Part shown: positions 9,948 to 21,011 of the stretch, piece by piece
Position numbering within the stretch: position 1 is the first letter of the stretch
How the letters are laid out: each line of letters opens with the position of its first letter
Source of the DNA: Lasiosphaeris hirsuta
Lineage: Eukaryota > Ascomycota > Sordariomycetes > Sordariales > Lasiosphaeriaceae
Assembly: GCA_030549175.1 (NCBI GenBank)
Contig: JAUKUA010000007.1
Coordinates: 1,984,001-2,048,000, forward strand
Reading direction: 5' to 3'
DNA: 64,000 nt
Notes under the pieces: model-generated
What the model was told of the DNA's origin: nothing
Databases searched by the model: none
Seen by the model: only the letters and a program-made list of their open reading frames with translations
Translations under genes and position numbers: made by a program

Positions 9948-10841
9948 GGAAAGTGAGTGGGCTCAAAAAGCCAACGGGGAGGAAGAGAGGGGGCGGACGG
10001 GGTGTTTTTGTTGTATTAGCGATGTTGCTGTTTACCTTGAGGAGACCAAGGTCTCTCTGGCTTGTTGTATAAAGGGGTATCGGTCGGTCGGCCGGCCGAA
10101 GCAGTATGCGAACGTGTCCTCCACCTTTTTTTTTTTTGGCCTTGTGTTTCCTCGTTTTTGGCGTCATTTCTATGCTGTCAAAGGGAGGCTGCAACTGTAC
10201 CCCTAGGAGAAATCATGGGTTTTGCGATGTGCATTCGAATGGCGTTGACGGTTTTCAACTACCATGCTTGGCTCGAATAGAAGGACCTCTGTTTATTACT
10301 CCACATAAGGATGGGTATTGGAGGTCATTTTTTATTTGGCCACGGACTTTGGTCATTTGCTAGCTGCTATGATCTGGCACTCGTCCTTGTTCTGAGTATC
10401 AACCATGAAGTTCCGAGTCTTCCCACCCTTGCAACCACCCTTGCAACCACCCTTGCCGCATATCAATACAGATCCAGCTGACAGGCAGCTCATAAATACC
10501 CCTTTCAAAGCACGCAAAGTGAAAGCAGCGAACGACAATAATCACCCGCAAAACACTCGAGACAGACTGCTGGTGGCTGAAAATGCCTAACAATTTACTC
10601 TCTAGTTATTTCGTAACCCTCGTTACCTCGCAATCATTCTTCCCCATACCCAGGCTAGTCAGCTTGTTGGCAGTGATACTCTTTTCTTCCGTCCATCTTC
10701 GACATCTTTGTCGGCAGCACCCCCGGCCTTGCCGTAGGGGCCCAGAGGAATTCCATATGCGTGTGCATCACCCACTCTCTTCAAAATCAGATTTGCGTTT
10801 TCATCACACCCAAACACTTCGGTAAAGCACCAACTGTCACG
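9948..10841. other. Intergenic between convergent genes
   Basis: This carries the 3' ends of the SNARE and APC/C activator genes. It holds a T10-11 run near 10125-10138 and a 12-bp direct repeat (about 10429-10457, unit CACCCTTGCAAC, 2-3 copies). No gene was seen. Confidence 0.5.
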
Positions 10842-13567
10842 TCAACGAATAACAGCACCCTCCCTGTCAATCCCCTCGAGGCTCTCCAGAATGTCACTGC
10901 CGCCAAGCATGCCGACACTACCGGCAGTAGCTTTCCTGTCTGCGGCCCAGACCTCATGGAACTTGACGCTCTTATCGCTCGACGCAACCATAATGCAGCC
11001 CTCCATTGAGGTGCGGCCGTGGTTTCGCGTCCTACCGCCGTTTCTTGTCGAACGGCCACCCTCAGGCCCACCTGGATATGGTATTGCATAGAGCGCTCGG
11101 TGCTCGCCAGCCCACGGGATGGCGGCCACCTGGCGACAGTCCGGCCACGAGAAGACGGCAATCCGAACCGGATGCTCTGGCTGCGCGTAACCGAACGTGG
11201 CGGCGATCTCTCGTCTGGTCGTCGACCAGATCAAACTTGTCACTTGCGCCGATACCGAAATGGTCGCCAGCGCAGCGCCCGACGTTGTGTGGAAAAAGTG
11301 TATGCACTTGTCGTTGGACCCTCCCCCGGTGGCTACCAGACCCTCTTGCCAGGGGCAAAAGGCGATTGCTTTGACGGCGGCTCCGTGAGTCCACCGATGC
11401 TTTTCATCGCCGAGCTTGATATCCTTGACAACGTGTGCGGGACGGAGGGGGATTTGAATCTCAGTGTCGGCGTCCGTCGAAAATGTCTCGAGTCTCTCGG
11501 GGTCGGGCTGTGGTACTCGCGGTTCAGCCTGCTCTGCAGTGATACCCTCATTACTATCCTCTTCATGGCGTTCAACAGGCCCCTCCGTGTAAAACTCAAG
11601 AACTTTATCAGTCTCAAAAAGGCAACATCGATTGTCATTTCCTCCTGTGGCAAAGAGATCACCAGTCCGCGACCAGGCGAGCCCGCAAATTTGCTGAGAG
11701 TGAACCGAAATCCGCGCGAGGAGGGTCATTTTTCCTGCCCAGTTGTTTCGCTCTACCTCCCATCGGTCCGGCCATTCGACAGCGTAATAGTAGACAAGAC
11801 CGGTATCGTCTCCTACCAGGAGGTCCTCCGTGTTGACAGGGGTACCGGGGTTGAGGGGACTTTCAGATGGTCGGATGGTGCAGGTTGGTTTCCAGCTCAA
11901 GCAAGCCACGGGTGCCGGCTGTAGAACCTCAAAGCGTGGCATCGGACCAGATCGTGAGCTTGGGTGTTCTGGGTCGTCGTATAGAGACATCAGTCCCAAG
12001 GTCTTATTAGATCTTCCGAATGCGAGAATGCATTTGGATCCCTCCGAGGATGAGAATGCGACGCTGGTTAGATGGCAATCCCGATCTTGTTGGGACCCGG
12101 CGTTGAGGAGTTGGACCCCCTTCAATTCAGACCAACCATAAAGTAAGTCGCCCAGGCCAACTGCCAACGTTCGACAGGTGGGCGAATATGCGAGAATTGA
12201 GCAGTAAAAGTCGTCTCGCAAGTTTGGAGCATCTAAAACTCTGTAGCATGTCAGGAGTGCCACCTGGAGAGAGAGACGTGGAAACTTACTTGAATGGAGA
12301 GATGGGCAGCTGCCGGTTCTCCACCGGTTTCTGAGGTTCTGTTGATGTTAGATCATCGCGCCCGGTCGCCTCTCTATATATCTAGGCTGATACTTACTAG
12401 GAGGCGATCCTTCCTTAACCCATTCAGTGCCATTCCACTGTGTTCGAGAATCACGGTGCTTTGCTGGCGAGTTCTCAGCCGGAGGAGTTGCGTTCATCTC
12501 GAGAACCCGTTTCGCACGGTCTAGCCCGAGTGCCGTCGCAATTCTTGCCTCGTGTTTCTCGAGCTCCTCCTCAGCTTTCGGCCTAGCGGCCGGGAAAGAG
12601 GTACGGAAAAGGCGAGCGTTGGTTCCACTTCTTACCAATTGGCCCCGGCCGTTGTTAATAGCAGTACCGCCAGGCACAACACCGCCGACAGTCCATACAG
12701 TGCCATTGCTGACCTGCCTTGCTAAACCATCGCCGCTATTTTGATCTAGGGGCCCAAGGACACTGCCAACTAGTTTCGACATAGTTAGCGTGAGCGGAAG
12801 AAGCGAAAGCCTACATCACACTTACCCCTGTTTCTGCTGGTACCGGTCTCTGAAAGGGATTGTATGCGGTAGTTAGCTGCCATTGGCGTCACGACTCTCC
12901 GACGAAAACAGAAGGCATCCTCAGCAGCTCCATTGTGTCGCAAGAGCTTTTCGGACCGGGTCAGTTCGTGCGGTGCCTTCCCGGTTTTGAACTTTTCGGC
13001 TGTGTCAAATGAGTTCGATCTGGAGGGGATAAAGCGGTCCGGAAGACGCAGGGAGCCGGTGCCCGAGCGGGTCAGGCCTATATTAGAGCTTCGCCGCGGT
13101 AGCCGGGTTCCGGATTCCGAGCGGAATGATGATGGGAGGCTGGGACGGGTTCGTGCCGAGCGTATCGGCAGTGTGAGATGTTTTTTCACCCCTTGTGTGA
13201 TCTCCGCCGACGTGGCCTCGGTGCCTGGGGTGGTCCTTGGGGTTGAGAGAATGGCAAACGTATTGTCTGGGGACTGTTCGTCCTCACTCTTACGGAAGGG
13301 ATCGTCGGAATCGGAACGATTGCCATCTCCAAGCATCCATAGGCCCCTCGTAGGACAAATACTACGCGGCCCAAGGCGGGTCGGTGTCGGGGTCGGTGGT
13401 GTTGCGGGTGCCGAGCCATAGCCGGAGTCCACGGGACTATGGGGGAAGCATTCTGGGGAGCTCAAAGCCTGGCGCTGGCGTCGGGCTGCTCGGAAGGGAG
13501 ACTGAAAAGTCATCATACTGTTCGGGCCGGGCGTGAAGCCGCGGCGGCTGTCGCCGCTGGTGCTCAT
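10842..13567 (-). CDS. ama1: APC/C activator of the Cdc20/Cdh1 family, Ama1-like WD40 protein
   Basis: Four exons (13567-12826, 12769-12398, 12338-12290, 12240-10842) give an intact frame of 853 residues. The N-terminal region carries the C-box DRFIPSR (preceded by LP), the signature by which this family binds the anaphase-promoting complex. The entry to the propeller reads KVLDAPNLRDDFYCSILAYS, followed by WD40 blades (LAVGLGDLLYGWSE, ICGLAWSRTGDLFATGGND, KAIAFCPWQEGLVATGGG). The long insert between blades and the sequence around the blades match the meiosis-specific Ama1/Mfr1 type better than Cdc20 or Cdh1. The expected role is to recruit substrates to APC/C during meiosis or sporulation. 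A 49-nt exon 3 makes exon prediction error-prone here. No clear C-terminal IR dipeptide: the protein ends with AVIR, which could serve as the IR tail. Confidence 0.85.
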
Positions 13568-14564
13568 AGCAGAGTCGCGCCACCAGCCCTGGGGCGGTGG
13601 CCTGGGGGGTGGGGGTGGAAGGATGTTGGACGAAAGTGGATGAGGGGGAAGAAACGGCTACATGGAGAGAATACTTGGCTGGCCTCGGAGATGTTTTGTG
13701 AGACGAACCGAATATTAACGAAGGGCGTAAGAACCAGTCGTGGTCTTGAGAGAACCGGACGGAGGAGTCCCCGACAGATTGAAATCGTCCGGTCCCAGTC
13801 GGCAACTCGGGCGACTTGACAACTCGGACGATGCTCAATTCGAAGAGTTGGATATCTTTACCCAAGTGCCGACATTTGGGGCGTCGTATCAATATTTGCG
13901 ATGACGAGAGTTTAGGGGAATCGGAGATAGGTAACTGAAGGTTTTGTTGGAGCTTCCGGAATGCCAGAAAGGCCAACTGAGGACGAGAGAAGGTGTAACC
14001 ATTCCACGGTTCTGCAAACTTAGCAGGCATTGAAAATGAAAGTTAAGGCGGCCGCTTGGCGCGCTTTGTCACGAAACTTTGCTCGCTTGAGCATCTGGGG
14101 AAGGAGCGACGCTCAGCATGGGGAATCATGTGTTTGTTTGGGTTGGGACAATTGGCAGGAGCGATTCAGGGGCAAGAGACATTGCATAGACGATAGACAG
14201 TATTCCGTACACCTCTCTGATAAGCGATAAGCCCCTCCACCTGACGTTATTGGCGCTCGGGCCACACCAACCGCCTCCCCACCATAGAGCGCCTTGGAGA
14301 CATCAGTGAGAGCTTCCCGGATGCTCCCGGATCGCTCCCGCGCGGCACCTCCTCCCACTCCCCCTCCCCCCCCCCACGTCGGGCTCTCGGCGGGTCATGT
14401 TGCCGATGTCGCGTCATCTCATGCGACCCAGCTGAAGCAAACCGTCTCAGCGAAACAAGCTCGCCGGTAAATCTAATAAAGAGGCGGTTGGGCTTTTTAT
14501 CGTGCTATCGTCGTCCCTTGGTTTCATTGCAGTCTGCACTCTGCACCTGCAAGCCGAACGCGCA
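13568..14564. promoter_or_regulatory. Divergent promoter region of the APC/C activator and Bet4 genes
   Basis: About 1 kb. It contains a minus-strand open frame at 13437-14030 that has no family likeness, and a C-run (about 14367-14376). The length may include long leaders, as is usual for cell-cycle regulators in fungi; that is inference. Confidence 0.45.
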
Positions 14565-16035
14565 ATGGCTGATGTAAGACGGCTCCGTCCCCAAGACAAG
14601 ACAGAGACACGATTATGAGAGCATGAGAAACATGGCAGGCATGACAGGACGTTGACTGATCGGCCCGTTCCCAGCAAGGTGGCTCGGCACACGGGATAGC
14701 CCGGGCATCGCGCGTCCGCACAGAGGAGCAGCGCAAGGTCGAGCTCGACAAGATCGCCAAATACCGCGAGCTCGAGGACCAAGTCCGCTCCAGTGTTGCC
14801 CGCGGCGACACTGGCCCTGACCTCTTCCAGCTCACCTCCAAACTCTTGCGCCTCAACCCCGAGTACTATACGGTATGGAACGTCCGCAGGCGTTTGCTAA
14901 CCTCTGGGTTATTGTCCAAACCCTCGGCTGCATCCTCGCCCTTGACGGCGTCCTTGACTGCATCTCCGACCGCCACTACCACACCACCTTCCGCCGCTTC
15001 ATCCTCCTCTTCCTTGAGCGCGACCCAGCCCAGCCACGCGTCCCCGACAGCTGGGAGGAGTGGTACAACAGCTGACAGCCCCGTCGATGAGGCCAAGACC
15101 TCTACCGCGGACGCGACGCCAAGAGCAGCAGCAGTAGTAGCAGTAGTAGCAGGCCAGAAGAAAGACTTCGACATCCTCAAATCGGAGCTCGAGTTCACCA
15201 TTCCCCTCCTCCTCGACTCACCAAAGTGTTACTGGATCTGGAGTTACCGCCTCTGGCTCCTGCAGCAGGTCATCGACCGGCTCTCCGTTCCCGTAGCCCG
15301 TCGCGTGTGGCAAGAGGAACTTGGGCTAGCGTCCAAGATGCTGACTAGAGACCGCCGCAACTTCCACGCGTGGGGCTACCGGCGACACGTTGTCGCACAG
15401 CTCGAGAGCCCGCGCCTCGGCGGCGGGAGCATGGTCGAGGCCGAGTTCGAGTACACGACCCGGATGATCCGTATGGATCTCTCTAACTTCTCTGCGTGGC
15501 ATAGCCGGAGCAAGCTCATCCCGCGGCTGCTGGGTGAAAGGGGTGCGGATGACTCAACCCGAAAGGGATTTTTAGATGAGGGTACGTTTTGAGCGCTCCA
15601 GGTCACAGATGGTTAGAACCTAATCGAACGACAGAGCTGGGTCTTATCCGTGAGGCCCTAAACGTGGGTCCAGAGGACCAATCGCTGTGGTATTATCACC
15701 AATTTCTCATCCTGAACCTCGTCAACCCCGTCGGTCACCCGACCCTCACTCCCGCCTTCACGCTGGAGGACAGGGTGACGTATGTGACTCGTGAAATTCA
15801 GGACATCAAGGAGCTGCTCGAGGACTACGACGATGTCAAGTTGATATACGAGGCTCTGCTGGAGTACACGCTATACCTTGGCCAGCTTCAGGGGCGCAAG
15901 CTGGACGGGGCCGAGAAGGATGAGTTAGCGGAGTGGCTTCAGAAACTAAAGAAGTTAGATCCCATGCGTAATGGTAGATGGACAGAGCTTGAGAGAGAAT
16001 GCGGACTTGTAGAGATGGAGTCTTTCGGAAATTGA
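14565..16035 (+). CDS. bet4: Rab geranylgeranyltransferase alpha subunit (Bet4-like)
   Basis: Three exons (14565-14573, 14675-15581, 15635-16035) form an intact 438-residue frame; the first exon codes only for M-A-D. The start of the mature sequence (HGIARASRVRTEEQRKVELD) matches the family N-terminus. Prenyltransferase-alpha repeats with the N-x-x-x-W-x-x-R pattern are visible: NPEYYTVWNVRRRLL, CYWIWSYRLWLL, NFHAWGYRRHVV, NFSAWHSRSKLI, and QSLWYYHQFLI. The enzyme adds geranylgeranyl groups to C-terminal cysteines of Rab GTPases together with the beta subunit Bet2 and the escort protein. A low-complexity Ser/Ala/Thr insert of roughly 80 residues (about 15000-15160) lies between the first two repeats, partly coded by AGC/AGT triplets. 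Confidence 0.9.
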
Positions 16036-16113
16036 CAGCAGTAATGTAATCCGATGCAATACGAAATCGAAAGAATAGTGACTGTTTTCTGTTTCGCAAC
16101 TGCCATGTGCCTG

Positions 16114-17665
16114 TCAAGCCGCAGGAATGGAACGATTGCATTTGCCCACCACGAGACTGGCCCTCACGCCGGCAAGTCCATCGAAGTACGCCAACAGGGT
16201 TTCAACAGGCAGCATATCCATCACCCCCAGACTCGGGTTTGACGATTTGAGCGCCCTACCCCCAAACAAAACCCTTACAAGGTGCCCACTCTCGGGAGAT
16301 GCCCCCCTTCTCTTGTACAACTCAAAAACAACCTCGCTCCCCATCCCAGGCCAGACCATCACGTCCGCCTGTAGGACCCCCAACAGTCGGCTCACCGACC
16401 CATCATGCGCAATGTTGTGGAAGTAAACCACCTCACCCCCCTCCCCCTTCGCCACAGCCCTCAAATGCTCCGCCAGCTCAGCCACCCAGACTCCATACGA
16501 CGCCGCTGCAGCCGCGAGCGCATCCCCCCCGGCACCACGGTACACATGGCTGTACTCCCACTGCCCCAGGCGGTACACGGTATCCGCCATCTCCTGCGTG
16601 ACACACTTTGTGTCCTCCCCAATCTTACACGGCAGCGGCATCTGGTGACACTGCCGCGCTGACAAATTGTCATAATAATGATCCAAACTAACGTGAAACC
16701 CTTCATCGTCCTTCGGTACCCCCGAGATCCCATCCAACTCTGCAAACAACCCCTCGGCGGCCTTTAGGTGCTCCCTCCACGGCATATTCCCCGCCGCCTG
16801 CAGCCCCTTAAACAACTCCGCCGCCACCCGGCACGGATACTTCGGCTCGAGCGAGTCTACCGCGCCGGGCTGCACGACCAGGGCCACGGGCTCAGGCGTC
16901 CGCCACATGCCGTGGATGACCATGCCCGCTACCTGGCTGGTAATCCCGTTGGTCGTGACGCGGTACACCACCTTCCGCCGCCACGCGGGGTCGTCGCGCC
17001 CCGGCAGCAGCCCGAGCAGATTGTAGTACACGCCGTAGAGGTCGGCGCCGTGCTGCCACGAGTCGGTGAGGCCGGCGCCGGTGATCTGCGGGAACTCACA
17101 CGTGCCGCGCCAGCCGGGAGGGGTGAAGGGGTTCAGCGGGGACGGGGCGATGGCCCAGTACGCCGGTGTAGCGCGCTTGCTGCCTGAGAGCGGGGTACCG
17201 TGGTGGTAGATAGCTTCGTCGGTGCAGGGCCAGGTCACGGGTTCTACTGGGAAGGAGTTGGCGGCGTAGGGGGTGCGTTTGTGGTGGCGGTGGATCTGGG
17301 GGTGGGTGTCAGTTACCCATTGGACCGGGAAGTGGGAGGAATGAACGGACCACCTCGACGTAGACAAGTTCGTAGACTTTGTCTGGTTTAATGTACTCTG
17401 TTCGCCGTACGTGGGGCATGTTGCACCAGTTGTAGACGCCATACTTGTCCGCAGGGGTGTCAGATGTGTTGTAGATGAAGCCGTAGACTCCCTCCCCGCC
17501 GATCACGGCCGTGAGGTTGTTGATCTGAGTCTGCGCAGGGGCATGCCATGTGAGGTCGACATCAGCTCTCGCCTCATACTCATCCCCAGGAACAGCTCCC
17601 CATGCATTGACGCTGCCTAGGGCTAGTAGCAGGTGGATTCCATGTCGCAAACCAGAAGGCCACAT
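16114..17665 (-). CDS. Secreted histidine acid phosphatase (clade 2, acp6-like)
   Basis: Two exons (17665-17351 and 17295-16114) with a 55-nt intron give 498 residues. The chosen start at 17665 yields a signal peptide (GLRHGIHLLLALGSVNAWG); longer in-frame starts up to 17986 exist but would bury it. Residues after YVEV read IHRHHKRTPYAANSFPVE, the phosphohistidine motif in a variant form RHHxRTP instead of RHGxRxP. The second catalytic signature is NIAHDGSVSRLLGVL, where the HD pair gives the proton donor. Cysteines are numerous, fitting a disulfide-rich extracellular enzyme, and N-x-S/T sites occur (NLTAV, NTSDT). It should hydrolyse phosphomonoesters outside the cell or in the wall. The donor GTCCGT is unusual. 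Confidence 0.87.
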
Positions 17666-18178
17666 GCCGACCAACTGCAACAACAGGGCGAGACCGAGGC
17701 AGAGTCCAAGGCTGGCGATACCAGGTGAGCCAACAAGACGGGGCATATATGGCTTACGGGGCTGACGTGGGGAAGAAGTGAGGCCGCGCGCAGGCGCATT
17801 CTGAGAGGCGCCCATCCATGCTTTTTGAGCGGATGAGTATTGAAGATGGGCGGTAAAAATGTCTTGGATCTGAACTGCGGTAGCTTCCGGTGAGTTCATG
17901 CAGGGATTCCTTCCCGCTGCAGTCAATTTAGTGCAATTAGACTCACAACATGAATGTGACGTTGGCGAGCTTCGCACTGCATTCAATTAGCCAAGGCACG
18001 TGGGCTAGAAAAGCTGCCGACTGGCCTAAAGTCTCGAGGGTAATTTAGAGCAAATTTGTCGATTGCGATGGTTTGAAATGAGAGTCAGTACTAACCATTG
18101 GGATAAGAACAACGATGATAAGGGACCCAGAGTTGAACTGCATTGTATTTTTCTGATTTGTTTTGTTTTACATTTCCG
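17666..18178. other. Intergenic, promoter of the phosphatase gene
   Basis: About 0.5 kb between two minus-strand genes. Part of it may be coding if the phosphatase starts at one of the upstream in-frame ATGs, which would add a hydrophobic stretch (GIASLGLCLGLALLLQLVG). Confidence 0.5.
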
Positions 18179-20406
18179 TCACTTCCGTCTTCGAGGTGGC
18201 CTAGAGGGTGAGGGTCTTCGCCTCACAGCACGCCGAAAGTCGAGGCGAGAGTAGCCATACATACTCCGTTTTAACCATTCTTGGTTCACCTTGCGATACC
18301 TGAAACTCCACTGCAGCCAATTCTCCAAGCTAGGCAGTTGAATCCCCAGCGTCGGAAGTGCAAGGAGTTGCCGTTTAGCACTCTTCACCCGATCGTTTTC
18401 CCAAAGGTACCGGGCAACCTCTTTGTCCCCCCTCAGCCCACTAAGACCCACGCGTTGAGGGTCATTTCCTTCAGCCCGGGCCTTGAGGATAAGATGTAAT
18501 GGCGCCTCTTCTGGCCAGTACTCGCCATCCCGCAAGAACTCGTCGATATTGTCCGACGCATAGATAGCCGGCAAGGTGTACCGAACCTTCCCGGGGGCAT
18601 ACCGTTTGAGCAGCAGCGACAGAGTGGCCTTGGTGCGTTGGTCCTTAAGGCCCTCTCGAAACGGCTTCTGATGCTCTGCGTCGAACGGGGCAACGTATAT
18701 CCAAAACGGAAGCCGGTTGCGGATACGAACCCAGTAGCGGCCATCATAAAGATGCCAGGAATCCCAATCCTCGAATTTCCACGATTTCGGATGCCTCGCG
18801 CCGCGCTTTCTGAAGCTTAGTCTGAAGAATTCCGCCTCCGGGCGTGGCATATTTGAGGCATAGGGTGCTCTAGTAAGCAGCCAGCGGAGGGGATAATCCC
18901 CTCCTATTAGTGGGATGAAGTGCACGCCGCAAATAACATACGCCTTCGGCGGACTGTTATCCTTGACCGCGGGTGGGTTCTCGTTCGTTGCGAGGGACGG
19001 AAACAATAGAGAAACCAAGTAGTCCAGTTGGCCCACTGCCGAGACATCTTGCTCCGGCGAGACCAGCGAGAGGAGGCGGCGTATTAGGAGGGCAGCGATA
19101 TGTCGATAGTGCCTCAGACGCATGTGACGGCGGATCAGAGAAGACCAGGATTTCCGCGGCACTCTTGGGAAAGAGAAGGGTTGCAGCTCAATGACAGCAG
19201 TGCCCACATTGGGCTCAAAATCCCGGATCAACACACGGTCGAGGAGTCTGTCGGCTTCAGCTTCCTCCGAAGCCGCCTTCCTCCTGCACCGATCTGCAAG
19301 TCTTAAAATGGCAGGCTTCTGTAGAGCGACGGGCAGCGTATAGTTTTTGTACATGTGTCTCACCGCATTCCTCATGGTGAATGTCGGATCCGTATTAGTG
19401 TGGTCTTCGAACCACGGGATGCCGTTCTCGACACATGTCGCAATGATTCTGTCTTTGCCAAACTCCAAGAAGGGCCTGTAGATTGACATACCGCCATCTT
19501 CAATAAGCATAGGTAGCAGCGGCGGCACACGCTTGTTTCCCTTTGCAATATCCTCATAAGTGTCAAAGTCATCAAACGTTGACCTCCCCTTCATCATTTC
19601 GAGAGCTAGAACAGCAGGATCGATTTGATCTCGCAAGTTTCGCCTGACAACCGACTTCATCCTCGAGCTAGGTCTCAAATTGTAGAAGGGGTTATCACGC
19701 AGCTGGTCGTCAATGAAGCCACTACGGGAGACATTGTGCATACCGTAGCACTCAGGGATGTCAGAGGCGGGACGCATCCCTTGCAGCCCCCTGTACCCAT
19801 GCCCTGACAGCAGCCTCATCAGTACCGTCTCGTATTGGTCGTCCTCGTGGTGTGCCATAAGCATCGATGCTATTTTCAACCTCTGGCCTGCAATGCCGAG
19901 GCGGCGGTACCGGTGCTGGCGGGCGAGGGTCTCGACATTCGGCAGGTCGTTAGGATTCACATTGGGTCCCAGAACCTCCTCCCAGCGAATGCTGATTGCC
20001 TCGGCCTTCAATCCAATAGCTTCCTTGACTGTCGATACCACCTTGGCTGCTTCCTCGGAGCTGCCCTTGCGTAAGCGATGGTCGACAACTATTCCATAGA
20101 AGTGGCTGATGGGATTGTCCGAGAGCTTGAAAAGATGGTCGCTTTTCTTGAGTTTGTAGCAGAGGAAGGCCAGGGCCATAGAGTCAACTCCGCCACTAAT
20201 GGCGACACCTAGACGGAAGGCAAAAAGTCAGCGGCCAAGCAGCCCGACGCAAGCTGAAATAGGACTCTCAACCTACCAACGGGGCGATCGACAGACCCGC
20301 GCGCCTGGGGAAAGCGCGGCACACAGGTGGTCTTGAGGGCATCACTGAACTCAGAGACGCTGATTGCTCGAGCACCGCGGTGCAGAACCTGCGGAATCAC
20401 GCTCAT
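18179..20406 (-). CDS. tilS: tRNA(Ile)-lysidine synthase, mitochondrial type (TilS/MesJ family)
   Basis: Two exons (20406-20277 and 20208-18179; 68-nt intron) give 719 residues. The intron splits the sequence just before GVAISGGVDSMALAFL, which holds the PP-loop SGGVDS (residues 48-53) that binds ATP in N-type ATP pyrophosphatases. Further family motifs are VVDHRLRKGSSEEA, LMAHHEDDQYETVLMRLLSG, and HTNTDPTFTMRNAVRH, where HHxDDQxET and NxD-T-RNxxR are characteristic of TilS. The enzyme changes the wobble C of tRNA-Ile(CAU) to lysidine so that it reads AUA, a reaction needed in organelles and bacteria, so mitochondrial location is inferred. The N-terminus (first 40 residues, few acidic) could be a targeting signal. 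The C-terminal 300 residues are fungus-specific and end in an Arg-rich tail. Confidence 0.88.
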
Positions 20407-21011
20407 CCCATAACCTAATACGCACCCAGAAAGCCTGGGATGTAGAGGAGAAGAAACGGTTCAACGAGAGTCGGGTCCTTGATCACGAAGAATTGCTGCA
20501 CGACGGTCCGAGCTTCCTTACCACCCACCCACTTGAAACGATGGCCCACATGTGGCCCAAGCTTTTGTCTTCGTGTCTGGGGCATGGACCATGACCTCAC
20601 AGGGCGTTCTCTCGTTCTTTGCCTGCCGGGAATCGGAGGCTCGACCAGCGACGAAATTCAATTCGAGCCGCATCGATTCGCGAGCCAACACTAAGCCATT
20701 GAGTCCAACCAGCCATTGGCTTCGTCTGTCTGCTTTTGCTCACGCCAACCCGTCATGCCGATGATACGACCACCGATCCATCAACACCCCCCAGCCGCAC
20801 CGAGACCTTCCTCCTCTGCTTTCTGTGCAGCCAAACCCAGCCAAGCCCGCGTGTGATCCCACAGAGTGACAACCCACGACAAGGCCAAAGCCGTCGCGCG
20901 CCCACCTGTCCGCGAGACAGCAAGACAGACAGACAGCAGGAGGGAGTGAGCCCACCCACACAATCCCCCAGTAACCACCCGGGCCCTCCGCCCGCCCCAA
21001 CCACCGTAGCC
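20407..21011. promoter_or_regulatory. Divergent promoter of the TilS and SAM carrier genes
   Basis: About 0.6 kb between two divergent genes for mitochondrial proteins. The plus-strand frame is open from 20736 but lacks family likeness before 21012, so it is taken as leader. CCAC/CCACC-rich tracts occur. Confidence 0.5.

Noticed and set aside
11019..11924. Long plus-strand frame of about 300 codons
   Set aside because: It is antisense to exon 4 of the APC/C activator gene, which has clear WD40 blades.
12264..12289. 26-nt intron in the APC/C activator
   Set aside because: Too short to splice; using the acceptor at 12241 gives a 49-nt intron with a branch site and restores KVLDAP.
13437..14030. 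197-codon minus-strand frame upstream of the APC/C activator
   Set aside because: No domain and overlaps the start of the activator in another frame; most likely leader or promoter DNA.
20736..21011. 92-codon N-terminal extension of the SAM carrier
   Set aside because: No carrier likeness, Pro/Thr-rich, and the ATG at 21012 gives the standard family start.
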